Assembly: GCA_013076295.1 (NCBI GenBank)
Contig: RQOL01000658.1
Location: forward strand, 1,488,001 to 1,552,000
Length of the DNA stretch: 64,000 nucleotides
Reading direction: 5' to 3'
Source: Sanderia malayensis
Taxonomy: Eukaryota > Cnidaria > Scyphozoa > Semaeostomeae > Pelagiidae
In this document: piece by piece, positions 20,959 through 35,900 of the stretch
How positions within the stretch are numbered: position 1 is the first letter of the stretch
Layout: every line of letters starts with the position of its first letter
Program-made: the position numbers and the translations under genes
The notes under the pieces: generated by a model
The model's database searches: none
Seen by the model: only the letters and a program-made list of their open reading frames with translations
What the model was told of the DNA's origin: nothing

Positions 20959-23900
20959 TCACACGGAAGTCGATTTACTGAGTTTGGAAGCCTTAAATGC
21001 TTCTTTCTTCAATCTCAAAAACAACTGGCCCCTTTCCCAGGGATTCTGAACACTGAGCAACTTTAAATCGTCCCGTAAGCATCGTTCTTTCGAGCCAGAA
21101 AGTGCGACAAGAGTGATATAGCTAAAGTTATCGCTAGTCAATTCGAAACAATCCTTTGCGGACGATATCGCGTATTGCTGTATGGATTGCGTTGCGCGGA
21201 TTATTATATCCTGAACTGTCGTGTCCCTGTTCACGTAGATCTCAGCGAATTCGTTATTGCAGATACCGATTTCTGCCGTACCGTACACTTTCACTCGACA
21301 GCCGTTCTTAAGCGATAATCCGTTCTTAATGTATACAGATTCGACGCGCGACTTTCGCGAGACCGGCGAAACAACAGGCAGCGGTTTATAGACGTAGTCC
21401 AAGTTGAATAAATAACCGACGTGAACACTGCAGTCCACGTGTTTTTCCCGCGCGGTTTGGATCGTATCCAACACCCACCTTGCGTCGTGCCAAGATGCGT
21501 CCACTCTGCTTTGCATCTCGGCGATTTCAACCTGCTTTTCCTTGGTCATCTTTGACTCCTCCAACGACAAGGCCTCTCTCGACATCTGAAGGTTGAAAAA
21601 GCTCTCCATTTCCAACAACGACGAAACTCTACCGTATGATCGCATTACCTCGGGCTGATATGTATTCGTACTGATCATTTCAAACGTCTGCACAGGCACA
21701 GCTGTATAGCCCGACAGAGCATGAAACAAGTCGCTCTGTCCTGGGTTCGTACAAATGTCTTCGATCGGCGGTAAGATGAGAATGAACAGCAAATCCTCAT
21801 TCAATTCAATCACCTCTTTCGTGTATAATCGATGCTGATTCGAATACTGGAAAAGAAAAATCATCGATTCAGTGATGAGTTTTGTAATTCTCGTAGCAAC
21901 TACTTGGTGCTTACTTAGTATGTAATGTAGCCCATACCAAGGTAGCCTGTACTGAGATAGTATGTAATGTAGTCTATACCAAGATAGTCTGTACCGAGGT
22001 AGTATGTAATGTAGCCTATACCAAGTTAGTCTGAGCCATGTATATGTAATGTAGCCTTTACCAAGGTAGTCTGTACCGAGGTGGTATATAATGTAGCCTA
22101 TACCAAGGTAGTCTGTGTCGAGGTAGCATGTAAAGTAGCCTATACTGAAGTAGTTTATACCGAGTTACTCTCCACTAGGGTTAGGGTTAGGGTTAGGGTT
22201 AGGGTCAGATGTAGAATTCTGTGGAAAATCGAAATAAATTGCTGTGCTGTCAATGGAGATGCAACAATGAAATGCAAGGAATAAAAAAGCATTTCATCAT
22301 TGATTACAAAAAAAGGAACAAAATGACAACAAACCATACCTCTTCATCGATACCAAGATTTGAGAAAAGTTTCTTTGTTGCTGCTCTTAATTTACTTTCA
22401 AACGCAGCACAAGAAGGACTGCTTTCCACCGGGGCTTCCTAAAAACAGAACAACAAAAATGAGCGATGTACATACAACGGATCATAATCAGGTATACCAT
22501 AAAAGCCCTCTTGTCATAAAAGCCAGGTATACCACTAAGCCTCTCTTTAGAAACGAGACTTGAATTAAGCCCTCTTGTTTATGAAACCGTAAATGATGAT
22601 GATGAAATTGTGATTGATTAAAACATAAAAGCTTAAAAAAATAATTTTTCAGTAATTAACCAAAATTACTGAAAAGCAGCTACAACTAAACGGTTGAAGA
22701 TAGTCTGAGAATGTTGTACCTGCTCCGTCCCGAGAGAGTGGATCCACATCCAATCTTCTCTACAAAAATAAGCAAGCAAACAATGAAACAATGTTGAGAA
22801 ATTCGCCAGAGCAATATTCAACATGTATACAGAGCAAACAATGAAAATCTGTTCAAAACATTCTGATAACTAAAAAGCTACTGAGCAACTCTTGACTAAT
22901 ATCTCTGTTGCTTACAATTTGATTTTTTGAGCATTATAAGCAAATGGTTAGAATGAAACGTACTTTGTGACGTTGGGGATGTCTCGTATCTTAACGTGCG
23001 GTAAAAGATTCGGCTGCAGGTCTGGTACAACGATTGACAGCGAGTCCATTGCAGCCCGAAGCTTCAAGTAGCCCAAGTAGAGGCCTCTGCAAGGAAATGC
23101 CATTGACAAGTTTATTGACCAGTGTAAGGAAGTGATTGAAAGACTGATATAAAATCATATATGTAAGATATAAATATTCCTGGCGTGGTATTCGCTGTTC
23201 ATTAAATTTATGAAATAAAAATAGAAATTCTAACGAAACTTGATTTTTCCATCAATATACACACCTCGAGACTGGCACCCTGCTACGTCGATGAAATAAT
23301 ACTTGCTCCTAATAAATAAACAAATAAATAAATGAATGAATAAATGAATGAATAAATAAACAAATCAAATTCATTAAATAATTAATAAACAAAAAAAAAT
23401 AAATGGACGAATAAATAGATTAAAAAGGAATGAGTGCATACAGAAATAAATACAGAAACAAATAGTAAGATTGAAGAAATCAATAAATACCTGAATTGAG
23501 GGTATTAATCGTTCAGGAGAAATCGAATCTTGAATATTGTTAGTCTTTTTTTGTAATCTTGAAACAGGCACCCATTTCATTGTTGTTAATCTTGTACCAC
23601 AAGCACTCTTCTATCAACATAAAAGCATACAACAAATTATACAACGAAATAATGAACTATTATTAACTAGGATCTACGAGCGGCCCTGTTTTGGAATCTA
23701 AATACCCACAAGCTTTGATTTGAGCGGGATGGATTCAGCTTAATCTGATGGTTACTGGGGTTGTTATCTTAGCCTGTTTTGCACGCATACCTTGACGGCA
23801 TTGACTGTTAACAATAGCATGCTGCCGTGAGCATCCTTGAAAGCTCTGTGGTATAAAAACCCAAGATCTTGCACTCCTGTTGCATTCTAGAATAAAGCAC

Positions 23901-26900
23901 CAAGATAACGTCAAGCTAAACTGGCATCAACCAAAGCTATTCAGAGTAGAGCGGTTAACAGCACGATAAAAGTGGTCAAAAATGTGTGCTGGACCAATCA
24001 AGGCAAGGCTTATCGTGTCTCTCGATCTTTAGTGGCACCGCACACCAACTTGGCTGCAAATAGTTATACACAAGATGGGTAAATCACTCATGCATATATA
24101 CCTGTAATACCATGGCAGCGTGTAGCAATTTCCTTCTCACATTTATGGAATGTGATGAATGGCCTCTTGAAGAATCGTGAAACATTTGCTGCACATCATC
24201 CCACGTGCAACTTACCTACACAACAACAACAACAACAAAGTGTCAGATAGTAAATTTCAACAATTCGAAAATGTGCTCGACATTGAATTTGTTGCCTTGA
24301 ACCGAAAAACCAGTCTACAGCTCTGAATCGTTTCTAATACCATCTCCATTTCAGAATAATAATAAGGTGCAAAGTAACTACCTTAGCCAACCAATAGAAC
24401 TCTTGTTGAAAAGTCTTCGAGTAAGTGTCATCCACTTCGACAACTGGTAGATTTTCATCCAAAGTGACCAGAACTCGATCATCGTCTTCATTATACAGCA
24501 AAGATGCCAGGTATATACCACGACTGCAAAAACAACAAGCACACGTTAAAATGCAACTGCTTTGAGGTAAATATAACCCAGTGCATATACAAAAATATAT
24601 GTCGGCTTCCTTCAAATGCTCTGGCGTACAGTGTGGAATGGTGGAAACTTATGGAGTTGGTTCCTCTATCCGTAGCAAAGGTATTTCAGGACGTTCCAGA
24701 TAAAACTCCAGCACGTTTGTAGAAGAGCATGCGTTATACGTTAGAAATAATTGAGTGTTGTATGAACGCTAAAAGATGCTATCTACCGTGTCTTGCATCA
24801 ATTGCGAGTGTTGTATACTTGGTGACAGAGCAGATTAAGCAGTGATTTAATAACATACCACTTCATTCTTTTCAGCAATTTCGGAGCAGAATGAAAGACC
24901 AAGTTGGTGTATTTTGAGACGGTGCGAAACACAGAGGTCTTCCTCCCACCCCTTGGCGACTCTCTGTTCGCAGAATGTGACGTCACACTGCTTGTTGACG
25001 ATGGGACTACGATGAAAACAGAGATGCATAAAATTATTATGTCAAATAAACAACATGTGAAGTATACGTGGCAATGTTTGGTATAATAGAAACAAGCGCT
25101 TACCGGGGCAGCTCTTCTCAGAGTTTGCTTTGTAGTCGAAAAATTCTTGCAACAGACCAGCAAGTTGTTCCTTACAGCCAATGTAACTAGGCTTACTGTT
25201 GTTCACCTCATGCCATGCTGCAATAATAATGAACTATAATAATAGCAAAGACGATTTAATTAAAAGACGATTTAATTATAAGGTAACAGAGCGCCAAAAG
25301 GCATAAATTGAATATCTTACATGAAGGCACGATGTAAGGTGGATCAGGATATATAGCCGGACCAAAGCCTTTCATGTTGCCAGCCCTGACTCTTATGTAC
25401 CATCTTTTGCTCTGAAATGAAAATTAAACCAACTCAATCATTACCAACACCACTACCATTATTATTACAACTATTACTATTACTACTACTATTACTTCTA
25501 CTATTACTATTACTAGTACTACTACTACTACTACTGCTACTACTATTACTATTACTAGTACTACTACTATTGCTACTACTATTACTACCACTATTAATAT
25601 TACTAGTACTACTAGTACTACTACTATTGCTACTCCTGCTACTACTACTATAACTACTCCTACTAGTACTTCTTCTATTACTACTACTATTGCTACTAAT
25701 GCTACTACTACTACTACTATTACTATTACTAGTACTACTATTATTGCTACTACTACTACTACTACTACTATTACTACTACCACTCCTACTCCTACTACTA
25801 CTACTACTACTACTAATATTACAACTATTACTGCTACCCCCACGGCTCTATTCAATGCTCCACTCCCCTTGAAAAATGTTGTTTTCTTAATCAACAATTT
25901 GGTCAATGATGCACGAGACTGCATCTAGAGACAACCTAGGTTGCGGGGAGAAGGAAGAAGGACAGCAGGAAACTTGCGAAAACAATTGGTGTACCAAAAC
26001 ATTTATCCATAATTGTACATGCCCATCACGATTGGATTGATAGTACAACGTGCACGCCATGTTAATACTAACCTTCTCAAGCCCATCAATTGTATACTGC
26101 AGGCTTCGCATGTCCATAACTAACTTCTCTCCTTCGATCGGTTTAAAATTTTCATCCGTACTCCATTCAACTGTGAACATAATAAACAGTAATCAACAAA
26201 ACAACAAACAAAAATAAACAAGCTTGCAGGAAAAAACAATAACAGAGCTTGTCATACTACAACTTATGATTTAACACTGTTCAAAGCTTGTTCCTGTTGT
26301 CAATGAATAACGGCACTGGAATGTGCTTTCGCATTCAATGCTATCAGGCCTATTAATTACGCGCATGGACAGCTAAGCCTGTCTAATTGCAAACGCAAAG
26401 GTATACTAGTGCAATTAAATGCAGTCAGTTTGTCCCACAGGAGAAACAAAAATCAATTTAGTAGTAGTCACGGTGTCGCAACATGTAAACAAGCGGAAAT
26501 ATGAATAATTTTGGAAAATAGACTTTGGGAGTTAAATAAACATTGTGTGATGAACTGAAATTCATCACGTGTAATGAATCATACACAGCTACGATTGGCA
26601 ATTGATTACTATTTGATTAGCATTTGATCAAATGATCAAATGATTGTCATATGATTGTGCGAGGCTCCCATACGGTGGAGGCTCTGTATATAGCGGACAC
26701 CTATAGTTCAAGTTCTAGTTTTCTCGTCATGGAGAAATTTCTTCAGTAAGGTAAGGATGTGTTCATTAAAAGACTACACTTCTGCACACAATCCAAATAT
26801 AATAATGCTAATGCTAAGGATTGTTTGCCTATTTCTATCCTAAGGCCATCGGCAAAGTTTTCCACTACAATTGATGCATTAGGTAAATGCTCTCGCCACT

Positions 26901-29900
26901 TCGATTGAAGCTAAAACTTCACATGAGATTAACCTCAGATGAAGGGCTAAGTTTGGAGCTAATGTTTGTGTTAGGGTAAGCTTTAAGGTTACGGTGAGGT
27001 TTGGGGTTAGGGCTAGCGTATATAGATCTATATAACATTCAGGTTATTCAGATAGTCTGACATAAAGTCGCTTCCTCGATTGGGAAAAGCAAGCAAGTGC
27101 ATAGGTAAGATTGGGTACTTATCCATGCTGATTGAAAATTAAGTCATACTCAAGAGTTTCCACTTTCTGCATGACGGAATCAATTACCACACTTTTCCTT
27201 TGACTAAAAACTTTTGACCAGCTTCAATATTCTTGAAAATTTTCGATTTCGAACAGAGAATTATTTTTAAATTATCCTTAACCGATCACGTTGTGCTTTG
27301 TGAAAGAGCTCAGAGAAGCAAAAAACTTTGTCCAGATGGCACTCAAGTCTGGCCTTATTCACATATGTATTATCCCTAAATTTAAGAGATTTTGAGCAGC
27401 CTGGAGGCGTTTAATCCGAAAAAGAACAGCTTAACCGACGCCATAACCAGCAGCGCTGTAAGCGGATTCCAGATAGCGAAAAGAAAAACATGTTTACGTG
27501 CAAATACCCTTGTATCTTGTAATGATTTCCTTCTGACCGCGACGCTCTGGCGTTACTATGACAATTACTGATCGGTCAGATAGCGGAGCAGCTGACACCA
27601 CAGGACACTCAGAGGGTGCATCTAAAAAAACAATGAAAAACACGATACAATCTCGGTAACATGGTAACAGGGGCTCAATATAACAAATTATAAAAAATAA
27701 GCATCTGGTCCTTTGGACTGCTTCGCATAGTTAAACTCGATTCAACGAATGAGAGGGTCTTTCTGATTTATCATAATTACTATTATTATCTCTGATATTG
27801 TTGAGTTTAACCCAAGCCATCCTCTGTCACAAAACTCGGGAAAGACGTATGAATATAACTGATTATCGGGGATGTGTTACCTAGGTTGAGGAAACCATTT
27901 TGAAATATTCTCAGCATATACAGTCTCCATTCCCATTCTCTCAACTGTCTTTCACTTTCCTGGAAAAAATATCAACATAACATCACGAATCTAATCATCA
28001 TGGCAACACCTGTCAAAATTGCACTTTCTTTTTTGCAAGAATATGGTCTACAAGTGGCTAGGCCAGTCACCTTGACATCAGAAGTGCAATTAACTATTAA
28101 CGCTGTCAAATCGTTGACTTTCTTGTCAGCCTGCTTGATGAGACTTTCCAAGTGACTACTTCTTGTTTCGGGCAATAGAACTGCAAGTAGAAAAAAACGA
28201 AGTCAGCTACTTTATAATTTTCAAAAGGGAAACATTTCATCTCAGAGAGTCCGGATTAATGATAACTGGAATCCGGATTATGATTACAGGAATCCGAATT
28301 AATGATTAGAGGAATCCGGATTAATGATTACAGGAATCCGGATTTATAATTATAGGTATAGCTTACAAGACGGATTCTCAGTAGCTCCATGTGCCAGTAG
28401 TAACTGGGCCATTTCGGCTTCTCCTTTCAGCAATGCCATGTCCAGTGGTGTGAAATTATCAGCATTCAAACTGTAAGCAGATTAAACTCATGTTTACATG
28501 TTTACAACCTCAAGAAACTTTGAAAGAAAAAGGCAGAGCGATGAAATGAAAATGTGAATTTCCAAGATTGAGAGAGAAATGTCAAGACAAGAACACGTTT
28601 TTATAAGAATAATGTTTAGAAAAATGCTGAGACTCAGCATCGTCAAAGACAAATTTAAGAATGGCAACGGACAAAATTGAGGTTCATTAAAAGTTAATAT
28701 TATGTATTTCCTTATCTACACTAAGAAACAAAGTAGAACCATATACAAAAATACACTACCAGCAAAAAAGGTTAGTTCCCATAAATTTATGTGCATCTTT
28801 GAAACAACTAGTTCAAGAAGCAGGATGATTTAGAACATTGGCTGGATTTTAGATAAGGATTTGAACTTACTCATTTATCTTCACATCTGGCATCTGTAGT
28901 ATTTTTCGAAGTTCGGCAATGTCTTGCCTCTGTATAGCATCAAATAAAGCTATAAGAAATAAAACAGAGATAAAAAAAAGAAAAAGAAAAATGCACACTT
29001 ACCGACAAACTTGGAAAATCTTGATTCGTTTTAAATCAGAGCGCATAAATCAAAAGTAATAAAATAAAAATTAAAATAAAAATGAAAATAAAAGCATTTA
29101 CCATCGAGAATATTCTTGAAGCGCTTTAAACTTCTGGGCCTCTGGTCCTTTAGTGCTGCAGAAAGATACAAACGTTGATTAGAAATTAAGCAACCGCATC
29201 TTCCTGGTGACAAAAATCCTCAAACCTGCTATCACAGAGCTCTGTGCAACATCATGAACTATATAATGGTTAAATAAGAGTAAATGCCTGACCCGAAGTA
29301 GGAAATTCTCGCAAAGATTTCTTCACCCGGCAAATCATCAGAGCTAACATTCAAATTGTCAGATATTCTATCGTTTCTACACAAGTAATACAAACTGTAT
29401 ATCTAACGTGTACATTTATCTGTCTATATATATCAAACCTATTGCATTCTGAAAAATAACACTCGCCAGCTCCGATCAATTCATCCTCGTTATCGCAGCT
29501 TTGTAGCAAACTGGCAATAGCAAAAGACAGAAAATAGTAATTAATTTTTTATCAATGCTAACAGCTGCACCAATCGTCTTGAACTAAGCCAGTAGTTAGA
29601 ACTGCGACTGCGTGAAGACGAAAACATCAGGACCGGAGCGACAACACGGGGCGGCTACAGTTGAATTCAAATATTTGAAAGAGGTTTTAACCTGTTCATC
29701 TGTGTGCATGGCGGGGAAAGAGCACTTGACTAAATTTGCCACTCAAGTTTCAAACACAAACGCGATCGTATACCACTTTTTCGAAAACGAAGTGTTGAAG
29801 AACCCGAGTTTTAATGAAACAAGATTTTCTACAATTCCTTATAAAAATCGTAAAAATCGATACAGATCTGGGCGTCCCCAATATCTAAAATATACACAGC

Positions 29901-32900
29901 ACCCCCGGGGTCGAGGTTCAGAATCGTCTGTGGTTCATGGGAGCGTAGAGCAGATGAAACTTATGGGCGACGGGTGAATTATCGTTTCACAATGAAGTAC
30001 AGTCTACTCGGTAAATAGAGATTACGGATTGGCACTTTGTCACGCGTGCAAATAAATTTGTTGTTAGATTGTTATTGAAACTATTTTGAGATTGTTTTAG
30101 ATATGATAGAGATCGAAACTGATGGTGATAGCAAATTAAAGTTTTAAACATATTTTATGAAAGTGTGCCTTCTTTCTCTTGTTCACTATACCGAGAACTA
30201 GAAGTCGTTGAAGTCAAAACAGATTCAAAAATACATAGTCTGACTTTCTTTGCGTACCATTGATTACCAAACGCTACGCACTAAATCAGAACATATACAT
30301 GGTACCATTTCTACAAAGAAATAGTTCTGCCCCCGCCAAGTCAGGGGAGGTCAGCTGCTCGCACTACCCCATGCTTCCGGCATTCCTGATTAGAAATAAA
30401 GCTCTGTGACAAACCCACCACGGTTTAAAAAACCCCAATATAGCGCCACAGTACCTAATGGTCCTTTAAATAAGACTCGTGATAGCGAGGCCTTGGTGTT
30501 AATGTACGCATTTTAATCACACCTACCATTAATGTTCGATTCTAATTCTCCGAATGCGACCCTCTTGCGGAAAGGCGACCGTTGCGACAAGGACGTGGAA
30601 CGATGAAACATCGGCTTTCCGGGCTGCATGGGACTATATTGTGGACTCTTAGGCGATAATACTGGACTGCCTGTCGGTGAAGGCAGGTAATCAAGACTAC
30701 TCGCCCTTCTACGCAAGCTGGAAAAAAGAACAAGGTAAATAGTTAATTGCACACACACGTTTTAAGACTAAACAAGGCTGTCTGGAGGGAAGTCAGCGAG
30801 GATTCCCCAGCAACAAGTGAATTCAAACCCTAGATACAGATAGAGTCAAGTCTGCATAGTACGAACTCGTGTAACTCGAGCTCGTGTAATTCGAACTCTA
30901 TCTAATTCGAGCGAAATTCCCCGTCCCTCCAAGGATCACCAAAGAACAAACCCTTATAAAATAAACCTCTATAATTGGAACTTTTTGTAATTCGAACATT
31001 TTCACGCTTCCCCAGGGTGTTCGAATTAGACAGAGTTGACTGTAGTTTATAAAAATATCGGGGCTCAAATGCTCTAATATTTTAAAATAATTTTAAATGA
31101 TATAGGAATAAAGCCACGCTAAAGCGTCATAATGGCTAGGCAAATTGTTTATCTGAGCTGTATTACGAGTTGATATCTGAGTACTTTAAGATAGCACCTC
31201 GCATAAACCGATTACAACGTACAACACCGGTATTAGAATATCGACTGTGTGCCATTTTGGGAACATCCATCCATTTTCTTTAAAGGAACATACCTCCAGC
31301 CCTAGTTCCTCATAAAATCCTTATTTTTGGACCTTCTCATTGCACCAAACTGAAGTTCAAAACATAGTCATAAGAGCAAACGTCTTGTTACATAAAAAGT
31401 TTTCTCGTAGTCATAAGAGTTTTCTCTTATGACTGTGTTCAAAAGTTACTCGACAATTCATTGTTTTAACTGCCCAATTAATGTAATGTTATCAATGTCA
31501 GTTTATCAAAAGCAGAAAAAATACCTGCAGCATACAATTCATTTTTTATTGTAAGGGCTTCCTAATTCTCAGTTATTTGCAGTGCCAGATAGCAATATTC
31601 AAAATTGACAGGTTTTTCAGGTTTCTTGAGGATATTGTCTTTAGAATCAAAAGTTCCTTAAATTTGTGGGCCCTTAACATGTAGGTTCCTTATGAAAAAG
31701 TCGTGTTTATAGCTACGCCCCTAACCACTCTCAAATAAAGCCCTATACGTGTCCGTAAAAGCAATACACACTCACTTCCACTCTTTAATCCTTGAAACGA
31801 CATTATGTACTTTAATTGTGCTATCTAATGCTGTTCTGCGTAGCTGAGTGCTTTGATCTTCAAGCGAATCTCCACAGGTCATCATGCTGATTTTCCATCA
31901 AAAACTATTCAATCCTCTGATCAAATTGCTTTTAGAGTTGCTATAAAAGCATGTGATCAAGAAGATCAAAAAAACTTAATCCGTACGCTTGTTTGACGTG
32001 ACCTGGACCAGAAAGACGGAATGCGCTGAAATTTCACTTCTCGGCACAGCACGTCCGCAAGCAATCCAGCCGGACGACAACCACAACTATCAACAGACAA
32101 ACAGCCTCCTAACAGTAGTGGTACGAGTTTTCAAGGCTTTTGGTAAAAACCTCCAATAGTAGAGAAACCACAACAGTCACGGTTTCTCGATTCGGAAGCC
32201 GATCCCTTGATTTCAATGACGTCATTGAATGCGTGAAAATTTCCCTTGGACAGAAAACCCGGCTCAAATCACCGCTTTAAGGGAAAACGTGCGCAATACA
32301 AGCAGTGTGAGGAAATGAACACAACACAGTAAGGTGTACGGAAAGCTGATTGTAACTACATACATACGCTTTTTCTGACCTTCCTCAAAATTTATTTCTT
32401 AAAGCTCCTCATTTAAGGACCTGTTTTGAGCAAATTGTAGTCCTGAAACTTACTATATTTCCTTAATTTTATAGCTCTACATTTGGTGACCAAAGGTAGC
32501 ATATAGTAAAAACCCGCATATAAGAACCAATGGATGAAGAACCTTCAGGGTGATTTTGCTGCTCAAAACAATAGACAAAACAATAGCCTATTGTCTTGGA
32601 ACAATAGGCTGGAAAGAAAATTGACAGGTTCTTATATGGGGGTTTGTACTGTAAACGCAAAAAAAGCTTTGAAAGTCGTCGTGCTCACAGATTTGAAAGT
32701 CACTGCTACATGGGAGTTCTGCAATTCAATTTTACAGCATATGACCCATGAAAATCGCCTAAAAATCCCACACTGGATAATCGACGCCCAGTCTAACAGT
32801 TAGACTAAAAAAATAAATAAAAACGTCATCATTTGGAAAAAGTCAGTGTCAAATATGTTGTGTTTCGGTATGGAAAAGAAGGACCCCCAATATGCTATCA

Positions 32901-35900
32901 TAGTAGGTAGAACCCAGGTCTCAAAGTGTCACATATGTCGAAAATGACGAAATATCGACACTTTAGCGGGTCATAACTCGTGAACTGCGTGTCAAATTGA
33001 AAAAAAAATCAGATTTGAAATCAACGTACTAAGGTTTCTTGAAAGAGAATATAAAAAAGTACTGTTGAACTATCAAAAATTTATCACCACAGCAAACCTC
33101 ATTATTACTACTACCACTACCACTACAACTGTTGCCTACATCAAAATCCTGTCGATAAAGAGATGAATTCAACTCACGTGAAGGCGAAAAAAAAGAACTC
33201 TTCACTCAAGATGTTCAATCTGTTCTTCATACTCAGAAGAGAATTTCGCCGCGTATCCTCCATCGCAATCACAACCAGCCCACCTAACATACAGACGCAT
33301 AACAATACGGGAAGCTCTTTGACTAAAGAGAGCTTCAAGCTATTTAAATCTCGCCTTCAACAACCTGGACAGTATTGATTTTGGCTCTGATTCTGACTCA
33401 ATCCTGCAATCGAAACTTCAATTGAATACGCGACCACGCCCATTTCCCACCCGCCTCGTTCGCAATTAAATAAGAATTGACTAGATTGAATTGAGTTCCA
33501 ACCACTGTTGTGGCTCTCCAACTTCCAGGCAACCAATTACAATTGCCTCCCAGAATTAATTAAGTAATAGCACCATGCCTTGTGCCAATTAACGTGACTT
33601 CATTTAATTTGCAAAATCTCGAGCGCCTTGTATTGATAAATCATGTCCTTCAATTCTATTACTAGAATCTGACTAATAAATTAGAAAAATTCAGAGACTG
33701 CGTGTGTAGTTCCTTTGTAATAAACAGGAGATAAACACGAAACCTCGTTAACTTTACTTCAAGCCGTCCTTTATACTCAAAATTTGTTTATCCGGTGTTG
33801 ACTTTTAAAGATAAGCTAGTTTCTATTCCGAAGTCACTTACCCAGATCCAAGAATTTCTAATTTTTCGTTATTGTCGTCATCAAGATAACCTGGAGTCTT
33901 GAGACTGCCGGAAAATGGTACTTGGTTACTAAAATACAATCAAAGTGATACCCAATTACTTCACAAAGATATACAGTAAATAGATACAGCTGAAGTAGCA
34001 TCGTTCGCCAAGACTTAACCTATATCATGCAGTCCTGTACAAATTTTGATTATTTCCAAGTATATATTTGTGTACACGAATAGAAAAAGAAAATGTCACT
34101 TGTAAATGTCACAATCCACATTTGCAAATTATGGCTCCCTTATTGGGCTGGTAGCATTTTTCATAAAGCTATCATCCTTGAAGTTTAAATTGCGTAAACA
34201 AAACAAGAGCTTTGCCCTTACGTTGGCGCTTGCGCAGACCGACTTCGTACCATGTGCTTACTCGGTTCCCGTTCTAGCTCTGTCACGGTTACAGTAGGCC
34301 TAGTTTTGTAGTAAAGCTGGTTGCTGGTTTGACTGAATGGAGTACCGTCAACAGTACTCGCCGGACCGTTTGGAACGTCGTCTTCCAGGGTCCAATCTTG
34401 CGCTAGGAAACAAAAAACAGTTACGTGTATACAACCATCCGTGTTGGTGCAAGTTTAAGTGAGGACGAAATACAATAAGAACCCGCGTATAAGAGCTTAT
34501 ATGTTCTTAGCATAAACAGGTACTTAAAGTAAATTGAACCCTGTGTTGGTGCAGATCTTAAGACTAAGTCAGGGTGAAATACAATAAAAACCAGCGTATA
34601 AGAGCCTGAATGTTCTTAGTTGGCATAAATAGATTCTCATAAACGATACGTAAAGTAAATTGAAAATAATTTTTTTGAATAATAGGTGACAAAAGTATGC
34701 TGAAAATGCAGGAATCAATTCAAAACAATCCATAGTCTCTTTGAAATTTAAAATCAAAAACTGCATTGCTTCAAAAGACTTCCAGTCCGTGAAAAAACTA
34801 AGGACTTTGTTAACAATGCTTTACAATTACAATTCTTACAAAACCAGAAATAAATTTATATTCAAATTCCGTCGCAATTGGCAGCAGAATTAATATTCTC
34901 AGGATCATTATCATTTTGTGGTTGTTCGCTTTAGATGGCAGCTGTATTTTAATTTTTATCTTCTTTCATCGTAAGCATTTTAGATATAACGACCATCATT
35001 AAATGTGTAACATATTATCAATATCAAATTGAATTGATATGTAACAAATGTGTTCAGCCCGTTAGATAACGAACCTACAAGCTTTGAAGACACTCAATAT
35101 CATTTTGTCGTAGGGGCTATGCAGTCCACTAAAACTATCAACCCAAAATAATTATCGTCTTATGGAGAGTTGATGGTTAATCGAATGAAAAACGTGAACG
35201 CCATCTGGTATTGTTAGCCTTTCTGGAAATTCAAAAAGCTCTCGGGTGGCGAAACTGCAATTACATTTCATACTCACAATCTCTTATTTTTAATTGCAAT
35301 CACAGTTTCGTTTCAACGTGGAATCAGGTCTTTATGGTAAAAAAGTCTAGCTTTTGCAGGGCGCACGTTTCAAAGATTAATAAAGCTAATTACTTTGGAA
35401 TAAAATATTCAATAATTACCATTTGGAGATATTGAAAGGGCCCGATAATCGACTTTCGAGCAATCTTGCTTGCCATTACTGCTCGATTTGATTGTTCTTG
35501 GAACGGTGTTATTTTTGAAAAAACTACGCATCGGGCTTCGCAGTGGATGTGGCTTCTCAGGGCTGAAACAAAACAACATAAAACGAATAAATATCTGAAG
35601 TAAAACGTCGCTTATAAGAAACTGCAGGCTGAGTTGTATCAAACTGTACTGAACCGGTCAACCTGCATTTATTTTAGTTTCTTATAGTTACTTATCTTAG
35701 AAAAAAAAACTGACAAAAGTGGAAAAATAAATGTTTGCTTAAACTGCAAACATTTATTTTGCCACTTTTGTAATTTTTAAAATTGCTTAGTTTTCAGGAA
35801 GTGCAAGCAGTTTTCTTGAAACAAACAAACTTTCAACTTGTCAAATTTAAGAGTTACAGTATTACAATGAAAGTTATGTGTAATACAGAGCCGTTAGTAA

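Noticed and set aside
25417..25924. Long poly-Leu (+) and poly-Val (-) frames
   Set aside because: They are translations of the ACT trinucleotide tract inside an ANKFN1 intron.
29612..29977. 121-codon plus-strand frame in an ANKFN1 intron
   Set aside because: Opens at GTG, has no promoter, splice or family support, and lies antisense to a well-modelled gene.
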